From positions 2,491,174 to 2,555,173 of the forward strand of contig CP151667.1 in assembly GCA_038400315.1 (NCBI GenBank): a stretch of 64,000 nucleotides of DNA. Direction: 5' to 3'. The notes below the pieces were generated by a model. It did no database searches. It saw only the letters and a program-made list of their open reading frames with translations, and had not been told where the DNA came from. The translations under genes were made by a program, and so were the position numbers. This document shows, one piece after another, positions 8,553 through 18,200 of this stretch (within the stretch, counting starts at the first letter, position 1; every line of letters begins with the position of its first letter). Source of the DNA: Isosphaeraceae bacterium EP7 (GTDB lineage: Bacteria; Planctomycetota; Planctomycetia; Isosphaerales; Isosphaeraceae).

Positions 8553-9566
8553 CCTTGTTATCCCTTCCTGGATGGAGGGCACGGGGATGAAGGCTTATTC
8601 TGCCGACCTGCGCGAGCGGGTCCTCGCCGCCTGCGACCGGCGCGACGGCACCCGCGAGCAGATCGCCTCGCGGTTCTCCGTCAGCGTCACCTGGATTGGC
8701 AAGCTGGTGCGGCCGCGGCGCGACACCGGCTCGATCGCCCCCCGGCCGCACGGCGGCGGGCGGGCCCCGGCCTTCGACGGCGAGGCCGCGGGGCGACTCC
8801 GCGAGGCGGTCCGGGCCGACGACGACGCCACGCTCGCGCCGTTGGCCGAGGCCGCCGGCGTGGGCTGCTGCCCGTCGGCCGTGCACCGGGCGCTGAGGCG
8901 ACTGGGCATCACGCGCCAAAAAAGTCGCGGCGGGCGGCCGAGCGGGATCGCCCCGAGTTGAAGGCGCACCGGCAGGCCTGGCGCGAGGAGTTCGCCGCGG
9001 TCGACCCGGGGCGGCTGGTCTTCCTCGACGAGAGCGGCGCCAGCACGGCGATGGACCGTACCCACGGCCGGGCCCCCAGCGGGGTCCGCGTCGACGGCCC
9101 GGTGCCGCACGGCCACTGGAAGGTCACGACGCTGACCGCCGCGGTTCGCCTCGACGGCGTGCCGGCGGCGGCCTGCCTGGCCTTCGACGGGGCGACCAAC
9201 GCCGCCTGCTTCGAGGCCGACATCGGCCGGTGCCTGGCCCCGACGCTCCGTCCGGGCGACGTCGTGATCATCGACAACTTGCCGTGCCACAAGACGGCCG
9301 AGGTCGGCCGGCTGATCGCGGCGGCCGGGGCCGAGGTGCGGTACCTGCCGCCGTACAGTCCGGACCTCAGCCCGATCGAGTCGATGTTCTCCAAGCTGAA
9401 GCCGCACCTGAGGTCGGCCAAGGCGCGGACGGCCGAGGCGCGGATCGGTGCGATGGGCGACGGCCTGAGGGCCGTCGAGCCGGGCGACCTCCGCGGCTGG
9501 TTCGGCCACTGCGGATACCGGAGCGGGGTAGAGGCGTCAACCGACACGCTCAAAGGAAAACCGGGC
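8522..9566 (+). mobile_element. IS630-family insertion sequence with split transposase frame
   Basis: The ends are imperfect inverted repeats (8521-8552 and 9536-9567, 23 of 32 positions matching), flanked by TA at 8520-8521 and 9567-9568. One transposase gene fills the element; it needs a -1 slip at an A6 run. No other damage is seen in the gene, so the element could be active. Confidence 0.85.
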
Positions 9567-9569
9567 TAA
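8587..9569 (+). CDS. IS630-family transposase made by a -1 slip
   Basis: The first frame starts at ATG 8587 (MKAYSADLRERVLAACDRRD), runs through the helix-turn-helix region and would stop near 8961. At the A6G run 8918-8924 a -1 slip (or one extra A in the mRNA) joins ITRQ to KKSRRAAERDRPELKAHR, the normal IS630 linker. It then enters the DDE core: VFLDESGAS, VVIIDNLPCHK and DLSPIESMFSKLK. Every catalytic block is intact and only this one shift is needed, so I treat it as one gene with recoding rather than a pseudogene. Translational and transcriptional slippage cannot be told apart from sequence. Confidence 0.85.
9536..9567. repeat. Right inverted repeat of the IS630 at 8.5-9.6 kb
   Basis: Partner of 8521-8552. 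The transposase gene runs through it, and the TAA stop (9567-9569) uses the flanking TA of the target. Confidence 0.75.
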
Positions 9570-9987
9570 GACCTCGAAGTCGCCACCTTGCGGATCTTCA
9601 ACTTCCTGAATGTGGACGACGACCGACTCCATAACTCCGGGGAGAATTGCAGCTGCTAGCGCAACTCCGTTAGATCGTCAGGATTCCCGGTAGAATCGAA
9701 GTTCACGCGTCGAAAAGCATCGATTTGCTGCGGTTTTTCAGAGTGGTAAAGGAATGGTATCAGGCTCTGCCTGACGGATGCTCATGCCGTCAACAGACTC
9801 CTATATCTCTGCCTGATGACCAACTCAACGGTGGTCAGGTCGTTGACCGCCAGCTTGTCGAGTTGGGTCGCCTCGTCGCGGCACTCCTTCAGTCTGCCGA
9901 TACGCAGCTCCCCCATCGGCCGCCGTGGGCTTGAGCCGACATGGGGTGGGCAATGAGTGTGATGGAACGTTGTTCAGTTCGTGCCGC
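9570..9987. other. Spacer without recognisable gene
   Basis: Short frames occur on both strands but none has a family signature or ribosome binding site. It lies between the IS630 end and the 3' end of the DUF1501 gene. Confidence 0.4.
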
Positions 9988-10023
9988 TTCGCATCGCATC
10001 CTCCCAGGAGGATGCGATGCGAA
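9988..10023 (-). terminator. Perfect 17-bp hairpin behind the DUF1501 gene
   Basis: TTCGCATCGCATCCTCC and its exact reverse complement are separated by two bases. The hairpin lies about 30 bases beyond the DUF1501 stop. In the minus-strand transcript five U precede the stem and none follows, so it is not a classic intrinsic terminator. It could be a transcript-end stabiliser or a protein site. It is called a terminator by position only. Confidence 0.45.
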
Positions 10024-10052
10024 AAACAACGGGATCATCCCACTGACGGAGG

Positions 10053-11429
10053 CTAGGCCATCACGTCCTTGATCACGCTGCCATGCACATCCGTCAAGCG
10101 GAAGTCTCGGCCGCTGTATCGATAGGTCAGGCGAGTGTGATCCAGTCCCATCAAGTGCAGGATCGTGGCGTGGAAGTCGTGCACATGAACCGGGTTTTCC
10201 GCCACGCCATCACCGTAGTGATCCGAGATTCCATAGCTGGTGCCCCCCTTGACTCCGCCGCCCGCAAAGAAGCAGGTGAAGCACCGGGCGTGGTGGCCAC
10301 GACCCTGGGGGGTCAGGTCTTGCCAGGGGGTGCGGCCGAACTCGGTGCAGCCGACAATCAGGGTTTCCTCGAGCATCCCTCGACGCTTCAGATCGGCCAC
10401 CAAAGCCGCGATCGGCTGGTCGATCTTCCGGGCCAAGCCTCGGTGATCTTCCATGTCATTGTGGCTATCCCAGTTGGTGTTCGACCCGACGTCGAACAGC
10501 TCGACCACGCGTACCCCTCGCTCGACCAGACGCCTGGCGACCAGGCATTGCGCGGCGAATGAGGTCCGGTCCTCGGCCGTGGCTCCGTAGAGGTCCAGCG
10601 TGCTCTTCGATTCCCGGCCGATATCGAAGGCTTCTGGCGCCTCGCGCATCAGGCCCTGGGCAGTGTCGAACGTCAGCATCCGGGCATCCAGCGCGTTGTC
10701 GCCGGGATGGGCCTGCAGGTGTCCCTGGTTCAGGTCGCGGAGCATCAGGCCTTCCAGTTCCTGACGTCTCACTGAGGCGATCGGGCTGGCCACGTCGGGC
10801 AGCGGATTCGGCCCGGGGATGACACGCACTCCCTTGTGGAAGGCGGGCAAGAAGTTGGAATCCCAGGCCTGGAACGCGTTGTATGGCTCCTTGGCCGCCA
10901 GCACAACGAAGGATGGCAGGTTCGTATTCTGCGTCCCCAGGCCGTAGCTGATCCATGACCCGAAGCTCGGCATCGGGATCGTGACCGAGCCGGTCAGCAT
11001 GCCCAAGGTGGCCGCCGAGTGCCCGGCCGAGTCGCCATGAACTGAGTGCAGGAAACAGAACTCGTCGATCACGTTGCCGACGTTCTCGAAGAGCTCGCTG
11101 ACCATCTTTCCCGACTCGCCGCGCGGACGGAACTTGTAGGTCGACGCCTTAACCTTACGCTTGCCGTCCTCCATGAGCTTGTCATGGTCGCGTTGAAGGT
11201 CTGGCTTGAAGTCGAACGTGTCCATGTGCGAGAGCCCGCCCGTCATGAAAAAGACGATCAGGTTCTTCGCCTTGGACGGGAAATGCCCAAGCCGGGGAGC
11301 GAGGGGGTGCCCTCCGTTCAGGCCGGCGGCCAACGCGAGCCGATGGTGCATGCCCAGGCCCGCCAGCGCCGCGGAGGAAGCAGCGCTGGCCAGAAATTGG
11401 CGTCGGTCGATCTGAGGACGGTTCATCAT
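10053..11429 (-). CDS. DUF1501 family protein, Tat-exported
   Basis: 458 aa. A Tat signal (RRQFLASAASSAALAGLG) opens the protein. DUF1501 is a sulfatase/alkaline-phosphatase-fold family very abundant in planctomycetes. Seen here are VFFMTGGLSHMDTFD near the N-terminus, HSAATLGMLTGS, GCTEFGRTPWQ, and the C-terminal block GRGHHARCFTCFFAGGGVKG. The start is ATG 11429, six bases after GGGAG. It lies 45 bases downstream of the DUF1549/DUF1553 gene on the same strand, the standard planctomycete pair, so both are likely co-transcribed and co-exported. The substrate is unknown; no enzyme of the pair is characterised to my knowledge. Confidence 0.93.
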   Translation of the reverse strand: MMNRPQIDRRQFLASAASSAALAGLGMHHRLALAAGLNGGHPLAPRLGHFPSKAKNLIVFFMTGGLSHMDTFDFKPDLQRDHDKLMEDGKRKVKASTYKFRPRGESGKMVSELFENVGNVIDEFCFLHSVHGDSAGHSAATLGMLTGSVTIPMPSFGSWISYGLGTQNTNLPSFVVLAAKEPYNAFQAWDSNFLPAFHKGVRVIPGPNPLPDVASPIASVRRQELEGLMLRDLNQGHLQAHPGDNALDARMLTFDTAQGLMREAPEAFDIGRESKSTLDLYGATAEDRTSFAAQCLVARRLVERGVRVVELFDVGSNTNWDSHNDMEDHRGLARKIDQPIAALVADLKRRGMLEETLIVGCTEFGRTPWQDLTPQGRGHHARCFTCFFAGGGVKGGTSYGISDHYGDGVAENPVHVHDFHATILHLMGLDHTRLTYRYSGRDFRLTDVHGSVIKDVMA

Positions 11430-11474
11430 CAAGAGCTCCCAGTCGGGCCTGGGGATGAGGGGGGCGGGGGGTCG

Positions 11475-13841
11475 TCAATCGACGTAATGGAACTCATTGG
11501 AGGCGAGCAGGCTGCGGGCCAGGCTGGCCCAGGCCTCGACCGGCCTGCGGTCGGCGGCCACGCCCTCGCGATCGAGCGCGGCCTCGTAAGCAGCGAGGAA
11601 GGTCGTCGACTTCGCCAACTCGGCGGCCGATGGGCCCCGGGCGTAGACCCTGCGGAACGCCAGGTCGACCCGGACCGACTGATCGCCGCTCGACGCGATC
11701 AGCGTCTTCGCGAATCGCTCGGCCTGCTCGTGGACGAACGGGTTGTTCAGCAGGAAGAGTGACTGGAGCGGCACGGCCGAGGCGTCGCGCACCGGGGTCG
11801 TCATGCTGGTGTCGGGGCCGTTGAACAGCGAGAGGTAAGGGTGTGCGTGCAGCCGCTGGACCATCAGGTAGACGCTCCGATGGTTCGACGGGTAGACCGC
11901 CTTGAACTGATGATGCGCCGTGTAGGTCCATTTGGCGACCGGAGGAAACGCGTGCGGGCCGGGCCGGCTCAAATCCAGGTCGCCGCCGAGGGCCAACAAC
12001 GAGTCACGGAGCGATTCGGCGTCGAGCTGGCGACGATCACCGCGCCAATACCAGGTGTTGCCCGCATCCGCCTCGAACGCGGCCGAGTCATGCACCGTGG
12101 CCAGCTGGTAAGTCCTCGACAGCATGATCCGTCGATGCATCGCCTTGATCGACCAGCCCGACTCGACAAACTGGCGAGCAAGCTCGTCGAGCAGCTCCGG
12201 ATGCGTGGGAGGCGTTCCACGCAGGCCGAAGTCCGACGGCGTGGCCACGATCGGCTTGCCGAAGTGGTGCTGCCAGATCCGATTGACCATCACGCGTGCG
12301 GTCAGGGGCTTCGGCGGCCCGTCGGTCAGCCATTGCGCGAGCTGGAGCCGGCCGCTCTGGCCTTCGGGGATCGGCAGCTTGCCGCCGGCATCCAGGCAGA
12401 GCGGGACCCCGCGCGGGACCAGGTCTCCCAGCGTCGTGGGGTCGCCCCCCACCTGAAGCTTGACGTCGGTGGGCGTGCCTTCGCGGACGGCGTAGGCCCA
12501 GGGCAGGCCGGTGTGAGGCGATTCCTTCTGCTTCGCGGTGAGCGCCGCCTTCAGGGCGTTGATCTCGCCGTCGGGTCGTTTGAGGGTGACGGCCTGCTCG
12601 ACCTCGGCCGACATCCGGGCGATCGTCGCGGCGTGCTCAGCCTCGCGGGACTTGACCACTGCGGGAAGCGCAAGCGGGGCGAACTCGCTGGGCTTCTTAT
12701 CTTCCTCGGCACCGGCGAACGGATACTTGGTCCCCGCGAAGACGCCGTAGAGTGCGTAGTAGTCCTTGGCTGAGATCGGGTCGAACTTGTGGTCGTGGCA
12801 CCGGGCGCAGCGGAGCGACAGGCCCAGCACGGTCTGCCCGGTGGTGTTGAGCGTGTCCTCGATGATCTGATGTGTATCTTCCAGTTTGACGGTACCGAAC
12901 CGTTTGGCCTGCGCCACGAACCCGGTGGCGATCACCCGCCGGTTGTAGTCCTCGGGCGGGCCTTGCGGGGCCAGGATGTCGCCGGCCAGTTGCTCATGGA
13001 GAAATCGGTCGTACGGAATGTCGGCGTTGAAGGCGTCGATAACGTAGTCGCGATAGAGATAGGCCTGCGGAATCGGGTAGTCGGAATTGTCGCCTGCCGT
13101 GTCGGCATAACGCGCCAGGTCGAGCCAGTAGCGGCCCCAGCGTTCACCGTATTGGGGAGACGCGAGCAGCTCGTCGATGAGCCTGGCAAACGCGTCGGGC
13201 CGCACATCCCTAGCGAACGCCTCGACCTGCTCGGGCGAAGGCGGAAGACCTGTCAGATCAAACGAGGCACGGCGGATCAAGATCCGACGTTCAGCCTGCT
13301 CGACCGGCCGCACACCATGAGAGCGCTGCCCCGCGGCGATCCACTGGTCGATCGCCCCTTGGGCCCAGCCAGACGGATCGTCGGGGGCCTTGTTCTGGCT
13401 GAAGGGTTCGAACGCCCAGTGATTCTCCCCCTCAATCGTCGCTTTGGAGGAGGCCTTTGACTCGGGCCAGATGGCGCCTGCTGCGATCCAGGCTTCCAAC
13501 GCCTCACGCTGATCCTTGGCCAGCGGCTTGTTCGGGGGCATCTTCAAGGCGTCGTCAGCCTGACTGATGGCCTGGATGAGCAGGCTCTCGCCGGGATTGC
13601 CGGGCACGATCGCCGGGCCGTTGTCCCCCCCTTTGAGCATCGCCTCACGTGAGTCGAGCCTGAGGCTGCCGCTCTGCTTCGTCGGGCCGTGGCATTTGAC
13701 GCACGATGAGGCCAGGACGGGCCGGACCGTCAGTTCGAAGGCCGTCTCGTGGTCTTCCGCCGCGAGCGACGGCTGTACCAGGATGGACGCCGCAAAGGCA
13801 AGCCTGAATAAGGGTTTCGCACGCAACATGCTGGCGACCAT
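11475..13841 (-). CDS. PSCyt1-DUF1549-DUF1553 protein
   Basis: 788 aa, beginning with a signal peptide (MVASMLRAKPLFRLAFAASI). The planctomycete cytochrome-c-like PSCyt1 domain follows with its haem motif in SSCVKCHGPTKQSGSLRL, then LKMPPNKPL. DUF1549 covers roughly residues 190-400 (LTGLPPSPEQVEAF, YGERWGRYWLDLARYADT, CARCHDHKFDPI with a second CxxCH). DUF1553 fills the C-terminal part (RVMVNRIWQHHFGKPIVATP, LLNNPFVHEQAERFA). ATG 13841 is preferred because GGAG lies six bases ahead; an upstream GTG at 13853 overlaps that site. First gene of a two-gene unit with the DUF1501 gene. Role in the cell envelope inferred from the haem motifs and export; substrate unknown. Confidence 0.92.
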   Translation of the reverse strand: MVASMLRAKPLFRLAFAASILVQPSLAAEDHETAFELTVRPVLASSCVKCHGPTKQSGSLRLDSREAMLKGGDNGPAIVPGNPGESLLIQAISQADDALKMPPNKPLAKDQREALEAWIAAGAIWPESKASSKATIEGENHWAFEPFSQNKAPDDPSGWAQGAIDQWIAAGQRSHGVRPVEQAERRILIRRASFDLTGLPPSPEQVEAFARDVRPDAFARLIDELLASPQYGERWGRYWLDLARYADTAGDNSDYPIPQAYLYRDYVIDAFNADIPYDRFLHEQLAGDILAPQGPPEDYNRRVIATGFVAQAKRFGTVKLEDTHQIIEDTLNTTGQTVLGLSLRCARCHDHKFDPISAKDYYALYGVFAGTKYPFAGAEEDKKPSEFAPLALPAVVKSREAEHAATIARMSAEVEQAVTLKRPDGEINALKAALTAKQKESPHTGLPWAYAVREGTPTDVKLQVGGDPTTLGDLVPRGVPLCLDAGGKLPIPEGQSGRLQLAQWLTDGPPKPLTARVMVNRIWQHHFGKPIVATPSDFGLRGTPPTHPELLDELARQFVESGWSIKAMHRRIMLSRTYQLATVHDSAAFEADAGNTWYWRGDRRQLDAESLRDSLLALGGDLDLSRPGPHAFPPVAKWTYTAHHQFKAVYPSNHRSVYLMVQRLHAHPYLSLFNGPDTSMTTPVRDASAVPLQSLFLLNNPFVHEQAERFAKTLIASSGDQSVRVDLAFRRVYARGPSAAELAKSTTFLAAYEAALDREGVAADRRPVEAWASLARSLLASNEFHYVD

Positions 13842-14583
13842 TGGCATCTCCACGCACTATTGTCGAACAACCCTCCAACGATCATAACATGGCCGACCGA
13901 GACAGCCTAGTCACGCGCCGACCTGTGCGAGCGTCGCCGCAACAGAACGCGACGGGAGGTAAGATTCTAGGCATCGACCGCCGACTGGGGATGAAACTTG
14001 ACCTGGCAAATCTTCCCCCTGGTGTCGAGGCGGCGGCTTAACATCATCAGGCTTACCATCAATGCTCAGTCGGACACTCAATTTCGGGTGAGGGAGCTGG
14101 GACCGAACGATGTCCCGAGAGTCTTCGATCGAATCCATGGACCGGTCCTGGGTTTCAAATACCTACCTTCTCAGCAACATCGGCACGCCGACCATGAATG
14201 CCTCCAGCGGGGCAACGCGGCCTCGATCAGCCTCAGTGCTGAACGTAGGGGACTTGCTCAAACGCTCGTAAGAGTCGTTGGTGTCCCGGTCCGACCCGAT
14301 ATACTCGCCCATCAAGGTTGTCATAATCGTGGTGTTCTCCTCGATTCGTTGCGAGCGAGGCGTTGGCTTGCGACGAAGTTCGGCCTGCAATGCCACATGG
14401 GGATGACATTCGGAGACGGAGATTTACGCATGAGCCCGTCTCGTGGGTCATTCGAGCCGTGATCGCTCGAAGTTTGTGCACACGCCGGGTCGCGGGGTAC
14501 GGGCACCCGCCCGTCGTCATGGAGCCGATCCACGGTTTCATGTCTCCTCCTAACGCAGCCCGCTCCAAGGAGAGGATCGCCCC
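13842..14583. other. Divergent intergenic region
   Basis: This stretch separates the DUF1549 gene (leftward) from the ECF sigma factor gene (rightward) and should hold both promoters. A possible 54-aa minus-strand gene lies inside it. AAGGAGAGG just before 14584 is the ribosome binding site of the sigma factor gene. Confidence 0.45.
14163..14324 (-). CDS. Possible small protein, 54 aa
   Basis: The frame starts at ATG 14324 (MTTLMGEYIGSDRDTNDSYE) and ends ...VGVPMLLRR. A GAGGAG lies about 12 bases upstream, a loose spacing. The sequence is acidic at the start and has a short hydrophobic stretch near the end. I recognise no family. It is listed because the composition looks protein-like and the region is otherwise empty. 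Confidence 0.35.
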   Translation of the reverse strand: MTTLMGEYIGSDRDTNDSYERLSKSPTFSTEADRGRVAPLEAFMVGVPMLLRR

Positions 14584-15237
14584 ATGAACGCCGATCCTGC
14601 CCCGATTGACGACCTCGTCCGGCTCGCCGCCAGCGGGGATGAGGCGTCCCTGGCCGTGCTCTTCGACCGGCACCGGGCCCGGCTCCGGCAAATGATCCGA
14701 TTGCGACTCGATCGCCGGCTGCAAGGGCGAGTCGACCCGTCGGACGTGCTCCAGGATGCCTACATCGACCTGTCGCATAAGCTTCCCGAGTACACGAGTC
14801 GGCCCGCGCTCCCCTTCTTCCTCTGGCTCCGGCTGGTCGTGGGCGAGCGTCTGCTGAGGGTCCACCGCCAGCATCTGGGGGCGGCGATGCGCGACGCGGG
14901 CCGCGAGATTTCGATCGATCAGGGGGGGGCCTTCCCACAGGCGAGCTCGGCCTCGCTCGCGGCCCAGCTCCTGGGGCGAATCACCTCGGCCAGTCGGGCA
15001 GTTGCCCGCGTTGAAAAGCAGCACCTGCTCCAGGAGGCGCTCAACGGGATGGAGCCCATCGACCGAGAGGTGATCGCGCTGCGACACTTCGAAGAGTTGA
15101 GCAACGACGAGACCGCCGAGGTGCTCGGCCTGTCGAAGGCCGCGGCGAGCAAGCGGTATGTTAGGGCCATGCTGCGATTGAAGGCGGTGGTCGGGGACAA
15201 TCCCGCCCTTCAGGACCCTTCGGCAGGCGGGCCCTAA
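14584..15237 (+). CDS. ECF-type RNA polymerase sigma factor
   Basis: 217 aa. Region sigma-2 is visible (VDPSDVLQDAYIDLSHKLPE, FFLWLRLVVGERLLRVHRQH), with a longer linker than usual, then sigma-4 (MEPIDREVIALRHFEELSND followed by ETAEVLGLSKAAASKRYVRA). This matches the planctomycete ECF group that accompanies Ser/Thr kinases. The start has AAGGAGAGG ahead. The kinase gene begins 40 bases downstream on the same strand, so the pair is probably one unit in which the kinase senses and the sigma factor redirects transcription. No anti-sigma factor gene is visible. Target promoters are unknown. Confidence 0.92.
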   Translation: MNADPAPIDDLVRLAASGDEASLAVLFDRHRARLRQMIRLRLDRRLQGRVDPSDVLQDAYIDLSHKLPEYTSRPALPFFLWLRLVVGERLLRVHRQHLGAAMRDAGREISIDQGGAFPQASSASLAAQLLGRITSASRAVARVEKQHLLQEALNGMEPIDREVIALRHFEELSNDETAEVLGLSKAAASKRYVRAMLRLKAVVGDNPALQDPSAGGP

Positions 15238-15277
15238 CCGAAGCGATGGGTGCTTGGTGCTGTCCGAGGGGCGATCC

Positions 15278-18200
15278 ATGATCAGTACGGACGGCGATCG
15301 CGATCCACTCGACCAACTGGCCGAGGAGTATCTCGAACGTTACAGGCGGGGCGAACGCCCGGCTGTCAGCGATTTCATGGCCCGCATTCCGGGGCAGGCC
15401 GCCGAGGTCCGCGACCTCCTCTCTGCCCTTCTGATGCTCGAGGGGCTCAAGCCCCAGGGCGACCAGACTCGTGACTTCGCCAAGGGGGGAGTCGGCGCGG
15501 GGCTCGGCACCGGCCTTGAGCTGGTGGGCGATTTCCGAATCGTGCGTGAGATCGGCCGCGGCGGCATGGGCGTGGTCTACGAGGCCGAGCAGATCTCTCT
15601 CGGCCGCCGCGTGGCGCTGAAGGTCCTCTCGCCTTCGACTGTCAGGACCTCGCAGCAGGTTCAGCGGTTCCTCCGCGAGGCCAGAGCGGCGGCCCAACTG
15701 CACCACACAAATATCGTCCCTGTCTTCGGAGTCGGCGACCAGGACGGCCTCCACTATTACGCCATGCAGTTCATCGGCGGCCAGGGCCTGGACAAAGTCC
15801 TCGACGAGGTCAAGAGGCTCAGGGGGCGAGCGACGGGACTGACCGCGCGGGAGAACCCGGAGACCGGTAACGAGAGGAGCGGGCCGACGGCCACCGAGGC
15901 CTCCAGCCGGCTGATGACCGGGGGATACGAGACGACCCTCGCATCATCGGAGGCCCTCGACACCCCTAGGGCTGCGCCCATGGCCCGGACTGTGGAGCCC
16001 TCATTCGCGAGGGCGACCGACTCGGATGGCCGCTATGCAATGAGCGTCGCGCGAGTCGGTGTGCAGGTGGCGGAGGCCCTGGAGTATGCCCATCACCAGG
16101 GGATCTTGCACCGTGACATCAAGCCATCAAACTTATTGCTGGACCTCAAGGGCAACGTATGGTTGGCCGACTTTGGCCTGGCCAAGTCATCCGAGGATGA
16201 CGACCTGACGCAGACGGGCGACCTGATCGGTACGCTCCGCTATATGGCACCAGAGCGATTCCGAGGCGTCTGCGACGCCAGGTCCGACGTCCACGCCCTG
16301 GGCCTGACCCTCTTCGAGTGCCTGGCATTACGCCCCGCCTTCGAGGCCTCGTCCCGAGAAGGTCTGGTCTTTCAGATGACGGAGAAGGAACCGCTCAGGC
16401 TCAGGTCGATCAATCCATCGGTCCCGCGAGACCTGGAGACGATCGTCCACAAGGCGATCGAACGAGAGCCGGCGGATCGCTACCCGACGGCTGGCCGAAT
16501 GGCCGACGACTTACGCTGTTTCCTCGAGCATCGGCCCATTGAGGCCAGGCGAGTCGGTTCCACCGAGAAGCTCACTCGCTGGGCTCGCCGCAATCCGGGC
16601 CTGGCGACTCTGGGAACTGCGGTGGCAGTGCTGCTGGCGCTGATCGTCGTTGTCATCGCCGTTGCCGACCTCCGCCTCAGGGGAGAGCACACCAAGGCGC
16701 TGGCCAACCTCCGCCGCGCCGTGACCGCCGAGGGAGAGGCAGTCGCCAGACTTCTGGAGTCGTCGCTGGCCCAGTCACGGGCTGGCCGGATGGGCGGGAT
16801 GGAAGGAAGGCGCTTCGAAGGGCTCCGGGCCGTTGCCGAGGCCGCGCGTCGCGACACGGGGTCAACCCGACTGCTCGACCTACGGAACGAAGCAATCGCC
16901 TGTCTCGCTCTGGCCGACCTGAGGCAACGCTGGCGACGAAACCGCGCACTGGGCGATGCCAGGCTCGGCCTCGACTTCGACCCGGTCCTGAAGCGGGTGG
17001 CACGCGGAACAGCAGCCGGCGAGATCCTGATCGAAGACCCGGCGTCCGGGCAGATCCTGAGGCGGATTCCCGGGGACGGACTTCTCGCCGTCTTCCTCCG
17101 ATTCAGCCCGCAAGGACGATTCCTCGCCGCGAAGCTGACCGACCGAGCCGGGCGCACGGTGCTCGCCGTCCACGACCTTGAGGGAGGGCGGTGCACGCTC
17201 CGCGTCCCTGACGGCGTCTTCGCTGACGCGATTGACTACAGACCCGACGGGAAGACCATCGTCGCGGGTCGGCGCGACGGGTCGATCTTCGTCTACGACA
17301 CAGAGACCGGAAACCAGGAGGGTCGTCTCGCACCGGGCACGGTGCCGGGGTCGATCCGGTTCGACCCGTCAGGCCGGCGCCTCGCCGTCGTCAGCCCCAA
17401 TTCGGACCAGGCCACGCAGATCAGGAACATGGACGGGGGCGCGGTCGTCGCGGAGTGGAAGAGCCCGGTCGGTGCCAGGTCGCTGGCCTGGCATCCCGAT
17501 GGACGGTGGCTCGCCGTCGGGGGTCTCGATGGGCGTGTCCATCTGCTCGATCCGGCGGCCCCGTCGAACCCCACCCGCCTGCTCGAAAAGCACGACGGTC
17601 CGGTCGTCTCGCTGGCGGCCCATCCTGGCGGCGACCTGCTGGCCAGCACCAGTTTGGACGGCACCGCTCGCATCTGGGACACTCGAACGGCCCGCGAGAT
17701 TGTCAAGGCCTCGCTACCCGATGCGCGGTCGATTCGGTTCAGCCAGGATGGGCAATTCCTGGGGCCGGGGCACGACGGATCTTCGTTCTGGCTCTGGGAA
17801 CTGGCTGAGGGGCGAGAGCTACGCACTTCGGTCGGCGTCCAAGAATTGGGGGCCGCGGCCTGGTCGATCGATTTCCTTGCTCAGGACAATGTGCTGGCCC
17901 TGGCCGGCTTGACGGGCCTCCGCCTGGAATCGCCGGAGCGACGGGCTGTTCCCGGCTTTGCGTCGATGCCGGAGACAAAGGCGGTAGCCGTCTCGCCGAA
18001 CGGGTCGTTCCTGCTCACGAGCGGCTCGTCTGGCCTGCTCCGTTGGCCGATTTCGCGCCCGTCCGGAGACGTGCTGAAGGTTGGTCCTCCCTCGCCGGTT
18101 CTTCCACTGGAAGGGCTGGCGACCGGCCGGCTCCGCCTGTCACGCGACGGGCGCACCGTGGCGGTCATCGCCGACGAGGAGCGAGGACGGGTCATCCTGC

